Assembly: GCA_024500155.1 (NCBI GenBank)
Contig: CM044869.1
Coordinates: forward strand, 37,697,398-37,761,397
Origin: Chenopodium formosanum
Taxonomy: Eukaryota; Streptophyta; Magnoliopsida; Caryophyllales; Amaranthaceae
Length of the DNA: 64,000 nucleotides
Direction: 5' to 3'
Shown one piece after another: positions 11,523-22,409 of the stretch. Each line of letters begins with the position of its first letter. The first letter of the stretch is position 1. A model generated the notes under the pieces. It ran no database searches, had not been told where the DNA came from, and was given only the letters and a program-made list of their open reading frames with translations. The position numbers and the translations under genes are program-made.

Positions 11523-12030
11523 TCAATCACGGGCTTGCTCTGGCGAATTCAAAATTGTTCGAATTGTGTAAACGTCGATTATTGATATTGGTTAACGACC
11601 TAGAGCAATTTAATTATAATTTAATTCGTGACGATCATAAGTAGAAAGCTCATATTCTTCATTCATTGATAAACAATTTGTTGGGCAATACTCAACACAA
11701 TTACCACAAAATATACAAATTTCGAAGTCAATGCTTTAATTAAGCAACTGTTTCTTTCGAATATCCATTTGCAGTTTCCAATCAACAACAGGAAAATCTA
11801 TAGGACATGCACGCACGCACACACACTTCACAAGCATTGCATTTATCAAATTTAAAGTGAATTCGACCACGAAAACGCTCCGATGTGATCAATTTCTCAT
11901 AAGGATATTGAATAGTTACAGGTAAACGGTTAGCGTGGGATAGGGTAATCATAAAACTTTGACCGATGTACCTTGCTGTCTGTATTGTTTGTTGACCATA
12001 ATTGATGAACCCAATTACCATAGGGAACAT
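11523..12030 (-). pseudogene. ndhI: ndhI, decayed plastid copy (23 kDa iron-sulfur subunit)
   Basis: The N-terminal part runs from MFPMVIGFINYGQQTIQTAR through RFRGRIHFKFDKCNACEVCV. NdhI holds two 4Fe-4S clusters on the peripheral arm of the plastid NDH complex. Immediately after the first cysteine motif a 4-bp GCGT-type duplication (visible as the CACG repeats at 11808-11823) shifts the frame. The second cluster motif, ICIFCGNCVEYCP, is found in another frame, and two further stops follow before the TGA at 11523-11525. Confidence 0.92.
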
Positions 12031-12127
12031 AGAGTAAATATCAATAAAAAAATAAGATTTTGTTTCTTTTTCTTGTTTCTGACAAGTCGTAAATTAGATT
12101 ATAGTAAATATTCTTTGTTTTTAGAAT

Positions 12128-14301
12128 TTATAATGAAAAGAGTTGGGAAGAAGTTGTTATAATAGATTACCTAAAGAAATAGGTAAAAGAAATTTCCATC
12201 CAAGATTTAATAATTGGTCCATTCTGAGTCTAGGTAAAGTCCATCTTGTTGCGATAGAAATGAACAAGAGCAAAAAAGTTTTAGCTAATGTAATGAAAAT
12301 ACAAATTGTCGTTCCAAAGACTCCATCTATTTTAAAAAACTCAGAGATGAATATGGATGGAATAGGGAGATTCCAACCGCCCAAGTAAAGAGCGGTTACA
12401 AATAATGAAGAGATTAGGAGATTTAAATAAGACACAACATAAAATAAACCAAATTTAATACCGGAATATTCGGTTTGATAACCCGCTACTAATTCTTCTT
12501 CGGCTTCTGGTAAATCAAAAGGCAATCTCTCGTATTCTATTAGAGAAGAAATTATAAAACCAATAAACCCTATGGGTTGTCGCCACAAATTCCATCCCCA
12601 AAAACCATATTTTGAATGTGCCTCGACTATATCAACTGTACTTGAACTGTTAGATATATATAGTCGAAGATAAGATCACCCTTGTCATCGCTATTCCAGA
12701 ACCGTACATGAGATTTTCACCTCATACTGCTCCTCAAGAGCCATAAATAAATCTAAGGACTAATTCGATATTCTTTAATCTTGATATGCTTGTAAGATAA
12801 CAAAAGTGAAAATAAATCGAAAAATCCTAAATTAGACCAATAAAATTATGTCTACTATACTATAAAAAATTGCTTCGGAATTGATCTCATCCTTTACTTG
12901 AATTTTGAAGAATTTCCTTTTTATTGAGTAATAACTTAATTCTTGAATAAAAAACGCTTTTTACTAATTTTAGTAATATCAATTATCAATAAAAATTTCG
13001 CCGTATTCTTAATTTTTTTTATTATATTCCGAAAAAGGAAACATTCATTCATGATTTATGCTATGATCAAAATGGAATTTCTGTGAACATCAATATAGGA
13101 AAAAGATTTTTTTTTTTTTGGATTCTATTACTATTATCCCCCTTTTTTTCGCCCCTCTTATTTCTTTTATTCAGCGGGAAAAGTAAAAGATTACTTCGTT
13201 CCTAATAGTCATTCATTTAATCGGTGGATAGGAGCATACTCTGGATCGAAATTTGTGGGAGTACTGCTTGATCATTTCTACAAATTTAAAGCCTCAATTA
13301 GTATTTCTTTTATGTAAAAATCTTTCTTCAGATAACTTACATAATCTCTATTACAAATCCTTTGTGTACTTTGGTGTTCCTAATCATCAACTTTTTTGGT
13401 CAATTTCTATGGTAAGTCATGTATGGTAGTACATAAAAAAAAGATAGTAAAAACTTCCTAGAATTGTTCTTTTCAACCCGCTTCAAGTAATGATGACTAA
13501 TTAACAAATATTGGGGGAAATAACCTTGACTGTTTATGTTTTTAACCCTTGTACATAGGCAATGAGATTCTATTTTTTACTGCAAATTTCGAAGCTGTTT
13601 TCTTTCACTCATCTAACTATCTGATTTACTTTAATCAACCTGCCCCGTGAATAAAAAAAAAGATCCTATTCAATACATTTTTCTTCTTAGAAACCTAAAA
13701 ATAAACGAGGAACGGTGAAGACCTATGTTTTAACGAATCACATGTAGCGATATTGATAATACACATAGAGTTAATGGTATTTCATACCTAATTGATTATG
13801 GGCAACAGCCCGTAAACCACCTAAAAAGGAATACTTATTATTTGATCCATATCCTGACATAAGAAGTCCAATGGGAGCAATGCTTGAAATAGCGGTCCAT
13901 GAAAAAATGCCAATACTAAGATCGGCTAAAACAAGGCGAGAACCAAAAGGAATTACTGAATAACTTAGTAGAATTGATATGACTGCTATAGAAGGTCCGA
14001 TACTAAATAAAAGTGCATCCCCTCTAGATGGAAGAAGGTTTTCTTTTAAAAGTAGTTTTATTCCGTCCGCTAGAGCTTGAAGAATTCCCAAAGGACCAGC
14101 ATATTCAGGTCCAATACATTGTTGTATCCCTGCGGATATTTCTCTTGCTAACCACACAATTACTAGTACACCTATTGTAATTCCTAATACAAGAATCAAA
14201 ATAGGGAAAAGCATCCATGTAGTCTCATAAACCGCTTTTAAGGATTCCATTCTAGAAAAAGAATTGATAGCTTGTACTTTTGTTGTTGTATCAATTATCA
14301 T
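12128..14301 (-). pseudogene. ndhA: ndhA with group II intron, decayed plastid copy (NDH subunit 1)
   Basis: Exon 1 (14301 to about 13744) starts MIIDTTT and includes LAREISAGIQQCIGPEYAGP and SGYGSNNKYSFLGGLRAVA, then is frameshifted by an extra A near 13800. Exon 2 (about 12650 to 12128) includes LPFDLPEAEEELVAGYQTEY and TRWTLPRLRMDQLLNLGWKF; loss of one C after GNLL shifts the last codons. NdhA is a NuoH-like membrane subunit at the quinone site. The start lies one base after the ndhH stop, as in plastids. The intron keeps its position, showing DNA-mediated transfer. Confidence 0.93.
12650..13743 (-). other. ndhA group II intron
   Basis: The sequence between the two ndhA exons is about 1.1 kb, the usual size. 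Domain V is at 12699-12732: it starts GAGCAGTATGAGG and ends TGTACGGTTC, one base away from the usual plastid GAGCCGTATGAGG. The 5' end reads ATGTG where the group II consensus is GTGYG, a G-to-A change that would block splicing. Exact 3' boundary is uncertain by a few bases. Confidence 0.85.
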
Positions 14302-14302
14302 T

Positions 14303-14925
14303 TCAACGATCAACCTCTCCCATAATGATATCTATGCTACCTCGTCATAATATCAGCCAATTTCATTTCTTTAACTAACTAAGGAAGAATTTGCAATTGA
14401 TAAAACCCGGAGGGCGAATTTTCCATCTCCAAGGAAAAATACTCTGATCTCCTATCAAAAATATCCCTAATTCACCTTTTGGTGCTTCGATCTTACATAA
14501 AGTTCTTGTTTCGACAAATCAAAAGAAGGAGATGGCTTTTTACTAATGAATCGATATTCAAAATCATTCCATTCAGGATATTTTATTCTATTAAAGCGTC
14601 GAATTTCTAAATTCTCATAGGGACCTCCTGGAATTGCTTCTAGAGCTTGTTGAATAATTTTTACGGATTCGGCCATTTCACCGATTCGTATTAAATAACG
14701 AGCTAATGAATCTCCTTCTTTTTGCCATTGAACTTCCCAATAAAATTTGTCATAACATTCATAATGGTCAACTTTACGAAGGTCCCATTGTATTCCGGAA
14801 GCTCGTAGCATAGGGCCCGATAAACCCCAATTTTTTGCTTCTTCGCCACCAATAATGCCCACATTCTCAACTCGTTCTAAAAATATGGGATTTCGCATAA
14901 TAAGCTTTTAGTATTCAGCAAGCCC
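14303..14925 (-). pseudogene. ndhH: ndhH, 5'-truncated plastid copy (49 kDa subunit)
   Basis: Only the C-terminal part of this 393-residue NuoD-like subunit is present. Conserved blocks are AKNWGLSGPMLRASGIQWDL, HYECYDKFYWEVQWQKEGDS and ENLEIRRF. Upstream, a CAA codon has become TAA and ACG has become ATG (both C to T) just before RNPIFLERVE. A frameshift near 14470 breaks the end. The 5' half is missing because the plastid sequence stops at the LTR junction at 14925/14926. The TGA at 14303-14305 sits one base before ndhA. Confidence 0.93.
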
Positions 14926-15444
14926 ATGGCCGGCCACATGGAGTGGATTGAAGGGTTTTGCACTTCCTTACCCTAGTCTAATTATAATGGGATTATAAAT
15001 AGACTAGGTGCCTAGAGTTTGCTAGTAGTATGCAATTATCTGATCAGTGAGATCAAACCCTAATTAGCAAACACGAGACCAACCCATCTCAAACTCTCCT
15101 CTATCTCACGTCTCTCTCCTCCTCCCTTGGCTCCAGTGTGGTGGTTCGTGGTGGTGGTAGATCGTGGTGGTCGGTTAGTCTAATAAAGGTGGTGATCACG
15201 GTTTTCCTCAATCACTCGACCAATCTAGTATTGGTGGACGGCTTGTTCGAAGCTCGTGGACTAAGTAGAGGAGCAACGCTTGGGGCTCTATTCTCTGCCT
15301 GATTTGTCAGTCAAATTGCTACGTGGAATTCATGCTTCAAAGTATGATTATGTGTCTTGTGTGTTATGCATGTGTTCTTGGGATTAGGTACTTTTATGAA
15401 ATGATTCATGATTTTCTGCTATGTAGTACCTATAAACTCCTACA
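14926..15444 (+). repeat. 5' LTR of copia A (3' portion)
   Basis: Aligns with 22642-23164 from ATGGCCGGCCACATGG to the terminal ACA, with about two dozen differences by eye. The first 232 bases of the LTR are absent. Confidence 0.92.
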
Positions 15445-16006
15445 GTGGTATTAGTTAGCCTCTTGCATGAACGTGCTTGATCATATTAATACAATTAATT
15501 TGAAGTCCATGTTAATTTTATAATCAATTAAGAGGGAGAAATTAATTTAATTATGATTCAATTATTATATTTAATGTGATTAAACTTTTGGAATTGATTA
15601 AATGTGATTTAATTATGCTCAAAATAGCCATGAAGAGGACCGAATTAAGCCCTAGAGTTTTCGAAATTTTCAAACCCTATTTTCGAATTTTCGAAATACC
15701 CTAACCCTAATTTGAATTATTTCAAAAATTCATAGCCCTAAAATATTATTTTGTGCTTGATTTTGATTTAATTCGATTTGTTTTATGATTCATAATTTTA
15801 ATTGGATTGATTTATGCATAAAAATGTTTTGTGTATGATCATTGATTTAATTTTAAGTGTTAGAATTAAATTGGAATTAATTTTATGATGAACCCTAATT
15901 TTAATATTGAATGATGATTTAATTTTAATTTTGATGGACTGATTTGATTTAATTTTATAAAATTTATTTTAATTAAATTCAAAAACAAAAAAAAAAATAG
16001 TTTTAA

Positions 16007-16258
16007 GGGCAGCAGCCGCGGCTAGGTGGCGTAGCCATGGCGGCTGCCGACCTGGTGGCAGCCCAAGAGGGAGGGGAAGGGAGGGCGGAGGTCCATGGTG
16101 GCTGTAGGCAGCAGCGTGCAAGCGTTGCACGGCTTCTGCCACGGCTGCCAATGCTGCTGCCACGCTGCTGCCCTTGCGGCAGTGGCTGCTGTTGGCAGCT
16201 AGCCACCGTGGCTAGCTTCGGCTAGCCAACCACGGTGGCCGGCGTGGTGGTGCTCGGG
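16007..16258 (+). other. GC-rich island in copia A leader
   Basis: A sharply bounded GC-rich stretch of GCTGCTGCC/GGCAGC-type repeats inside very AT-rich leader sequence, edged by A-rich runs on both sides. No credible protein is encoded. Confidence 0.8.
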
Positions 16259-16989
16259 TTTTTCAAAAAAAAAAAACAAAAAAATTTAATTTTGAAAATT
16301 ATTTCAAGATAAATATGATTTATTTTAGGATAAAATAAAATATTTTGAAAATATGATTTTTTTTATTTTGGATAAAATCTTTTATTTTAGGATAAAATCA
16401 AATCTTGCAAAAGTTGTTATATTTGATATTATCCATATTTAAAATTGTTAAATTGGTAATTATCCATAATTAAAGTGGTTAATTTTGGATAAGATTGATT
16501 AGGATATTCTGAGCATATTCCAAAAGGATAATTATTGATTTAAATAATGTGATTATCCCATAATTAGATTAGGATAATTGATTTTAAAATTGTTTGATTG
16601 GCTAATAATTAGGATAGAATCTCCTAAAGTTGTTAGGATAATCATGGAAGATTAATTATGATTTATCTTTCTAGATTAAAATAAGATTTGATTCTATCTC
16701 ATGCCTAAATTAAAATACATGATATTTTATGATTGGTCATGAATAATATATGATATTATCTAATTATGATTTAAAATATATGATATTTTATGATTGGTCA
16801 TGAATAATATATGATATAATCTAATTATGATTTAAAATATATGATATTTTAGGAAATGCGTTGCCTTAATTATGAACCATTCGATGTTGTAGTTTAGACA
16901 AGCATGTTGAGTGATTTATTATATGGCACTTTTATAATATATGATATTGTGTTGCTGTATATATAGACTAGTATGACCCATAGATACTA

Positions 16990-17064
16990 AAATGCGATAT
17001 GCGCATCGTGATGTATTTTTGTAATCTAAAATACGGTCTGCGTACCGTTAAGTATTTTTGTAAC
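16990..17064 (+). other. Duplicated leader motif with hairpins, copia A
   Basis: Two tandem units of about 37 bases, each ending in GTATTTTTGTAA. Unit 1 holds ATGCG/CGCAT arms; unit 2 holds ACGGT/ACCGT arms (ACGGTCTGCGTACCGT). The same two-unit arrangement is at 53304-53378 in the other long-leader copia element. Confidence 0.7.
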
Positions 17065-17381
17065 TTTTATTTAAAGTAAATAGATTAGTTATTTAAATAG
17101 TGTTAGTCCATAGAAGCTCATGAAGTGAAGGCCTAAAGGAGCAAGGTGGATGGAGATCCATGATAATTCAAGCAGGAGCTTTTCATTTCTAGTTTTCTTA
17201 GGACTAAGGGGCCATACTATGTCATATTTTATTGCATTAGTAGATTATGCATATTAGATTTTATTTATGTTGATTTATGATGTGCTAGAGTTCACTAAAT
17301 AATCACAACATAAATGAATCTAGGTCCCAGTAATATTGAGATTGCTTTTCCAATTAGATACCCAACAATCCTTCGATCGTG

Positions 17382-17565
17382 AGTGATGGGTCGGCCTCAG
17401 CAGAGTGTCACTTGTTATCTTGCGTAATTTGGGGTAGATCACGTTCTACATATTTAATTGGTTATGCTCAACAAGGTTACCTAAAGCGTTTAGAACCTTG
17501 AAGCAAAGGGTAATAATTAAGCATGTGATGGTTAATTATTCAACCAAGAGTTACAAGAGTTGTAA
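17382..17565 (+). other. Conserved structured leader segment, copia A
   Basis: AGTGA at 17382-17386 can pair with TCACT at 17408-17412. Downstream, after CAACCAAGAG, TTACAA (17551-17556) and TTGTAA (17560-17565) form a perfect hairpin with loop GAG. The equivalent positions in the second element (53802-53996) keep pairing with different bases. Confidence 0.6.
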
Positions 17566-17783
17566 TCAGTAAAGAGTTTACTCACCTTGAAAATGTAATT
17601 CTTGATGGTAGGGCCTCAGTCCGGTCAACTATTACACAAATAAAGGATCTTGGAATCACTTAAAATTTAATTGGGATCATTTAATTATTGAATAAAGTGC
17701 TTTAAAGTTACCTAATTAATCGTTTATGGTACTTTAATGTTAAATTAAACATATTTATTAAACTTTGCCTTATATTGACATAG

Positions 17784-18655
17784 ATGGGTAGCCGTAATCA
17801 CAATGACAACAATATTTACAATCTTCGACCATTCCTTGAGAAGGATCGGTTGACAGGAGAAAACTTTTCCACTTGGGAAAGAATGCTAAGGCTCGTTCTA
17901 AAATCTAAAGGTAGAGAGGATGTCATTGACACCCCATTGCCAAGACCTCTGCCAGAAACTGCAACTACGGCAGAAGTCAAGAGGCACAAGGAAGCTCATG
18001 ATAGAGTTGTGCCATCACTTGCTTGATGATTGCTACCATGGAACCTAGTCTTCAAAAGCGTTTTGAGGATCAGGATGCGTACACAATCATGCAAGAACTC
18101 AAAGCCTTGTTTAAGAAACAAGCAAGAGTTGAAAGGTACAAGCTGCATCGTGAGATTCTGGATTGTAGAATGGAGAAGGGTGCCATAGTTCATGATCATG
18201 TTTTCAAAATGATCGGCCTTATTTAAAGTATGGAGAAACTGGGGCACCCATACAGTGATGAGATGGCAACAGACATCATTCTCTACTCACTCCCAGAAAG
18301 TTTTAACCAGTTTATCATGAATTTTAACATGACTGCGACTACAAAAACTATGAATCAATTGCACGCAATGCTGGTTAGTGCTGAAAAACAAATCCCTAAG
18401 GAACCTAAGAAGGAAGTTCTTATGATTCAAAAGGGAAAGGGGTTCAAGAAAAGGGGGCAAAAGGCTAATGCCAAGAGCAAGGGCAAGCAAGTTGCCAAGG
18501 CTCCTGAGAAGCCTAAGGCTAATCCAAGACCCAAAGCTACAAGTGAAAGTGAATGCTTTTATTGCAAGAAGAAGGGGCATTGGAAACGTAATTGCCAGAA
18601 ATACCTTGACTTCCTCAAGAAGAATGGAGCATCAACCTCAGGTATTATGTTATAA
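17784..18655 (+). pseudogene. gag of copia A, broken
   Basis: Starts MGSRNHNDNNIYNLRPFLEK, with the copia Gag hallmark LTGENFSTWERMLRLVLKS. One frameshift near 18020 and one in-frame stop at 18224-18226 interrupt it. The nucleocapsid knuckle CFYCKKKGHWKRNC keeps all CX2CX4HX4C ligands near 18550-18600. Gag packages element RNA into virus-like particles in the cytoplasm. This copy cannot make the full protein. Confidence 0.88.
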
Positions 18656-21600
18656 ACATTTTAACTTTCACTTAGGTATATGATACCAAGTTGTAGTGCT
18701 TAACATTATTAATGTTGTGCAGAAGCTGCAAAGAAGTGAGGCTAGCATGAAAATGGAGCTTGAAGGTGCATAGAAGTGTTTGAGTGGCCAGAGATAGCTT
18801 CATAGTTTTAATTTCTGAATTTTTATGATGATTTTAGAACAATTTCCAATTTTGATGAGACAATATTTCGGTTTTCTTTTTTGAATACTGAATTGTTTTT
18901 ACTTGGCTTGGACAAGTGTTGATCCATGACCAAGGTGATAAATTGTTTCCATTTTGCTAGATATGAGTTATTTTGTTTTATGACATTGATATAAGTAGAT
19001 CACAAAAGCAAAATTAGATGATTTAAAGTAAACTTACTTATAACAAAGTAAGATTAGGTCACATAAACCATTTTGCACATCCAAAATTATATTGGGTGGA
19101 CTCTTATTCTTATATGATTATGAATCACTTGAGAATTGGAAGCCATGCTTGATAAGGTAAGATGACCAAGTTGCCTTTTAGTTGAAAGGGTAAAAGAGCT
19201 AATGACCTTTTGGAACACAAACATATGATGTGTGTGGACCATAAGTTCAAGAATTAGCAAAGAGATTTAACTATTTATTGCTTTTACTAACGATTTAAGT
19301 AAATATATTGATAATTACTTAATGAAGTAAAGCATGGAATCATTGAAATGTTCAAAATTCCAAAATGAAATGTAAAATCAATTTGAGATAAATAATTTAA
19401 AACCACAATATGATTGTTGTGATAAATATTTAACTCAAAAAAAAATATAAAAATAAAAAAGTAAATGATCATCAAAAAGGGAATTGTTGAATTAGTTCAC
19501 AATCTAGAAACATTACATTTAAAGTGTATGTTGAAAAGGGAATCAAACTTTTCTTGCCATGGTTCTATCCTAGGTTAGCTTTAATGATTTACAAATATTG
19601 TTTGAGGATATGAGTTACAACAACAATTGCGAATATACTAAACAAAAAACTTAACCAAAGTAGTAGAAAAGATGTCATAAGAGTTATGATTTAGAAATGT
19701 TCCAAAAGTTATCTTTTCTAAACAGGATTAAGGGTTATGAAATCAATGTAAAATGTTTACAAAGATGACATAATGCACCCTAAATCAGACAAATAGTTCT
19801 TCATGGGTTTTCTCATGGAAACTAAGAGGAATTATTCCTACAATCGCGTAGAAACAAAGTGTTTGTTGCTCGCGATAATGTCTTTATAGAAAGAAATCTC
19901 TTCCTACAAAGCCAAGTGGGAGTAAATTTAGATCTCGATGAGATTCAAGACAAGCAACAAATGGATGTGGATAACACTACATAAGAGACGAAGGCATATG
20001 AAATCAGCTAATCTGATAAACCATGTGTCGAAGCAAGCTAATTCCACTAGCGAGGCTTCTATCTTCCCAACTTGAATGAAAGGCTTCAAAGAGTTGAAGA
20101 GAATAATTCTATTGTTGCTCATACCTATTGTAGGTTACTTAGGATCAAAACAAACAGTTTGTTGAAATTCTGAGAAAAGGTGGATTCTAAAATTTTCCTA
20201 TTGGAATGGTTAGAACCCATGCCCTGCAAGCAAGCTTTGGATAAGTGCCAACTCAGGAAATGGCTTAAGGCCATTAAATCCAGAATGGACTCCATGTCTG
20301 TAAAGATGTGTTAGTCCATGATAGTCTTACAAATAGGGTCAAACCTATTAGATGTGTAAGCCTATTCGGATTCTTCTAGTGATTACTGATTTCGATTACG
20401 AAGTTTAGCAATGGAGAACAAAATCACCTTCATGAAATGTTCTTGATGGATGGTATGTATATGATACAACCTAAGAATTTTGAAATCCAGAATTCACAGA
20501 AAGTTTTGCAAACTTCAGAAATTCATTTAATGGATTGAAGTAAGCATAAGGGAGTTGAAACATTCGTTTCGATTAGGCAATCAAACAGTTTGATTTCGTC
20601 AAAGAACGAAAAAGGAATCTTGTAGAGACAAGAAGTTTAGTGGGAGCAATTGGTCTTCTTGGTCATGTATGTAGATGACATACAGTTCATATGAAATGAC
20701 ATATCAATGCTTGAATAAGTCAAGCAGTGGTTAGAGAGTTGTTTCTATATGAAAGACTAAGAGATGTTGAGTACATATTGGGAATTAGGATCCATGAAGT
20801 GAATATTGAAGAATGATTGGACAACATCGAGAGACTTATGTCGATAAGGATCTTGACAAGTTCATGAAGCAAGACTCTAAGGAGGATGTTTTCCCATGTT
20901 TCATGGTAGTACGCTCAATAAAACTCAGTGCTTTCAAAAGCTAATAGAGTTGAGTTGTATGGATAGTGTACCTTATGCTTTTGCAAAAGGGTCCATTATA
21001 TGTGCCATGATATGTACAAAGAAAAATGTTACATATGACTAGTGCATGTGTAGCAAGTTTCAAGTAAATTCAGAATAAGCGTACTGAAAGTTGCAAAGAG
21101 AAAATCCTTAAGTACTTGAGAAGGACTAAAGGAATTTTTCTAGCTAATGATGTTAAAAGTGAATAAGTTGTCAAAAGGTTATATGGATGCAAGTTTACCA
21201 AACAGGCAAGATGACTCTAGATGTTGATTTAGATGCACATTCGTGTATGTATGAAGAAGGACAGTAAGCTTGAAAGAGTTCAAAGCAGAATATTGTTGCA
21301 TACTCATTGTCAGAATATGTGTTTTAGCTACAGTAAGAGTAGTTAAGGAGGAAATTTTGATCAAATTGTCTTGTGACTAAAAGGACACGTTTGCCAAAAC
21401 AAAGGAGTCAGGGTCACATCACAAATCCAAACAAATAGATATGAGATATCACCTCATTTATGAGATCAATGACAAGCGGAATGTTGTGATCTGCAAAGTT
21501 TTATTATGAGTGAGAAGTCACTAAACCCCTTCCATAGACTAAGATATAAGAGTCATATTAAAGACTTGGATTGAAGCAAGTTATGTAATTCAAGTTGTAT

Positions 21601-22409
21601 ATGTTTTGAGAAAACATATTACATAAGGAATGCATATACTTGCAGAATTATGTTTAAAATAGAAATTTCATTTCTCTTATTTAATTATGGTTTTGGAAAT
21701 TAAATAAAATGTCCAAAATAATTATGGATTAATGGGCTCATCAGGTTAATTTATTTAAATGACCTGGTGAATGAAACCCCACAAGTGAACAAAATTCATA
21801 TATTATTTAAGTTCCTAGTTCGAAATCATTAAAGTGGACATAAATGATTTCAATAAATGGACTAGCATGTAAGATTGATTGGATAGCGCAGTTTCATGGG
21901 CTATAGGGGCATAGTGATGCTCGGTCAATCACTTGGATATGCATGAATGATGCATGATCGAACTATTGACCTACTTTGAAGTTCAAGTATAGAGCTTCCG
22001 GATATATTAGTGGATTCCTTTAACATGAGTGGAACATTGATTTCATTCAAGGATTGATTTGACTGTGGTACACTCAAACGTCTACCCGTAACTGGAGATT
22101 ATAAAGTGTGTTTCTCGGTTAATTCAAAAGTTGAGTGGGAGCTTTGGTTGCCACAAGATTGGATTGAGTCTACCTATTAAATTACGAAATGTGTCATGGT
22201 CGCTTGAAGAGGGAGAATTCAGAAAATACGTGGCCACGTTCAAATGCATTACTCAGTAATCATTTGGTTTTGTAATTCTAACTCAGATTTCGAGAAACGA
22301 TTTGTAGATTAATATGTTCTTGACTTGTGATGCAATCATATTATCAAATCGACACATTTTAACTTAAGGAATTTGAATATTGCACACTTGTCTCAGACAA
22401 GTGGGAGAT
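18656..22409 (+). pseudogene. Decayed pol of copia A
   Basis: No long frame survives. Recognisable pieces on the plus strand are a post-integrase segment around 19790-19930 (KVFVARD-like), a reverse transcriptase piece around 20230-20320, the catalytic YVDD as tatgtagatgaca near 20665-20680, and RNase H relics around 21360-21490 before a purine tract and the 3' LTR. Stops and indels are everywhere, so this is far more decayed than gag. Protease and integrase catalytic motifs could not be located with confidence. Confidence 0.7.

Larger units (their letters stand above)
1..14925. other. Nuclear plastid DNA insertion (NUPT), inverted-repeat end plus small single-copy region
   Basis: The segment keeps the standard angiosperm plastome order trnN, ycf1 fragment, ndhF, rpl32, trnL-UAG, ccsA, ndhD, psaC, ndhE, ndhG, ndhI, ndhA, ndhH, with standard orientations. 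It is not a live plastome: ycf1, ndhF, ccsA, ndhD, ndhI, ndhA and ndhH all carry stops or frameshifts, and at 14926 the sequence passes directly into a copia LTR in the middle of ndhH. Several lesions are C-to-T or G-to-A, the signature of methylated cytosine decay in nuclear DNA. The group II intron of ndhA and the ACG start of ndhD are retained, so transfer was by DNA. The left end lies outside the window. Confidence 0.95.
15445..17783 (+). other. Untranslated leader of copia A
   Basis: About 2.3 kb without a coding frame, between the 5' LTR and gag. It is AT-rich except for a GC-rich island at 16007-16258. It carries motifs shared with the leader of the second long-leader copia element (see 16990-17064 and 17382-17565). 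Similar TATTTTATGATTGGTCATG blocks repeat at about 16720-16850. Confidence 0.8.

Noticed and set aside
1..14925. Reading this part as genuine plastid genome
   Set aside because: Too many stops and frameshifts in essential genes, and a direct junction to a copia LTR inside ndhH.
16003..16225. Ala/Pro-rich frames in the GC island of copia A
   Set aside because: Three overlapping frames on both strands from GCN repeats; compositional artefact.
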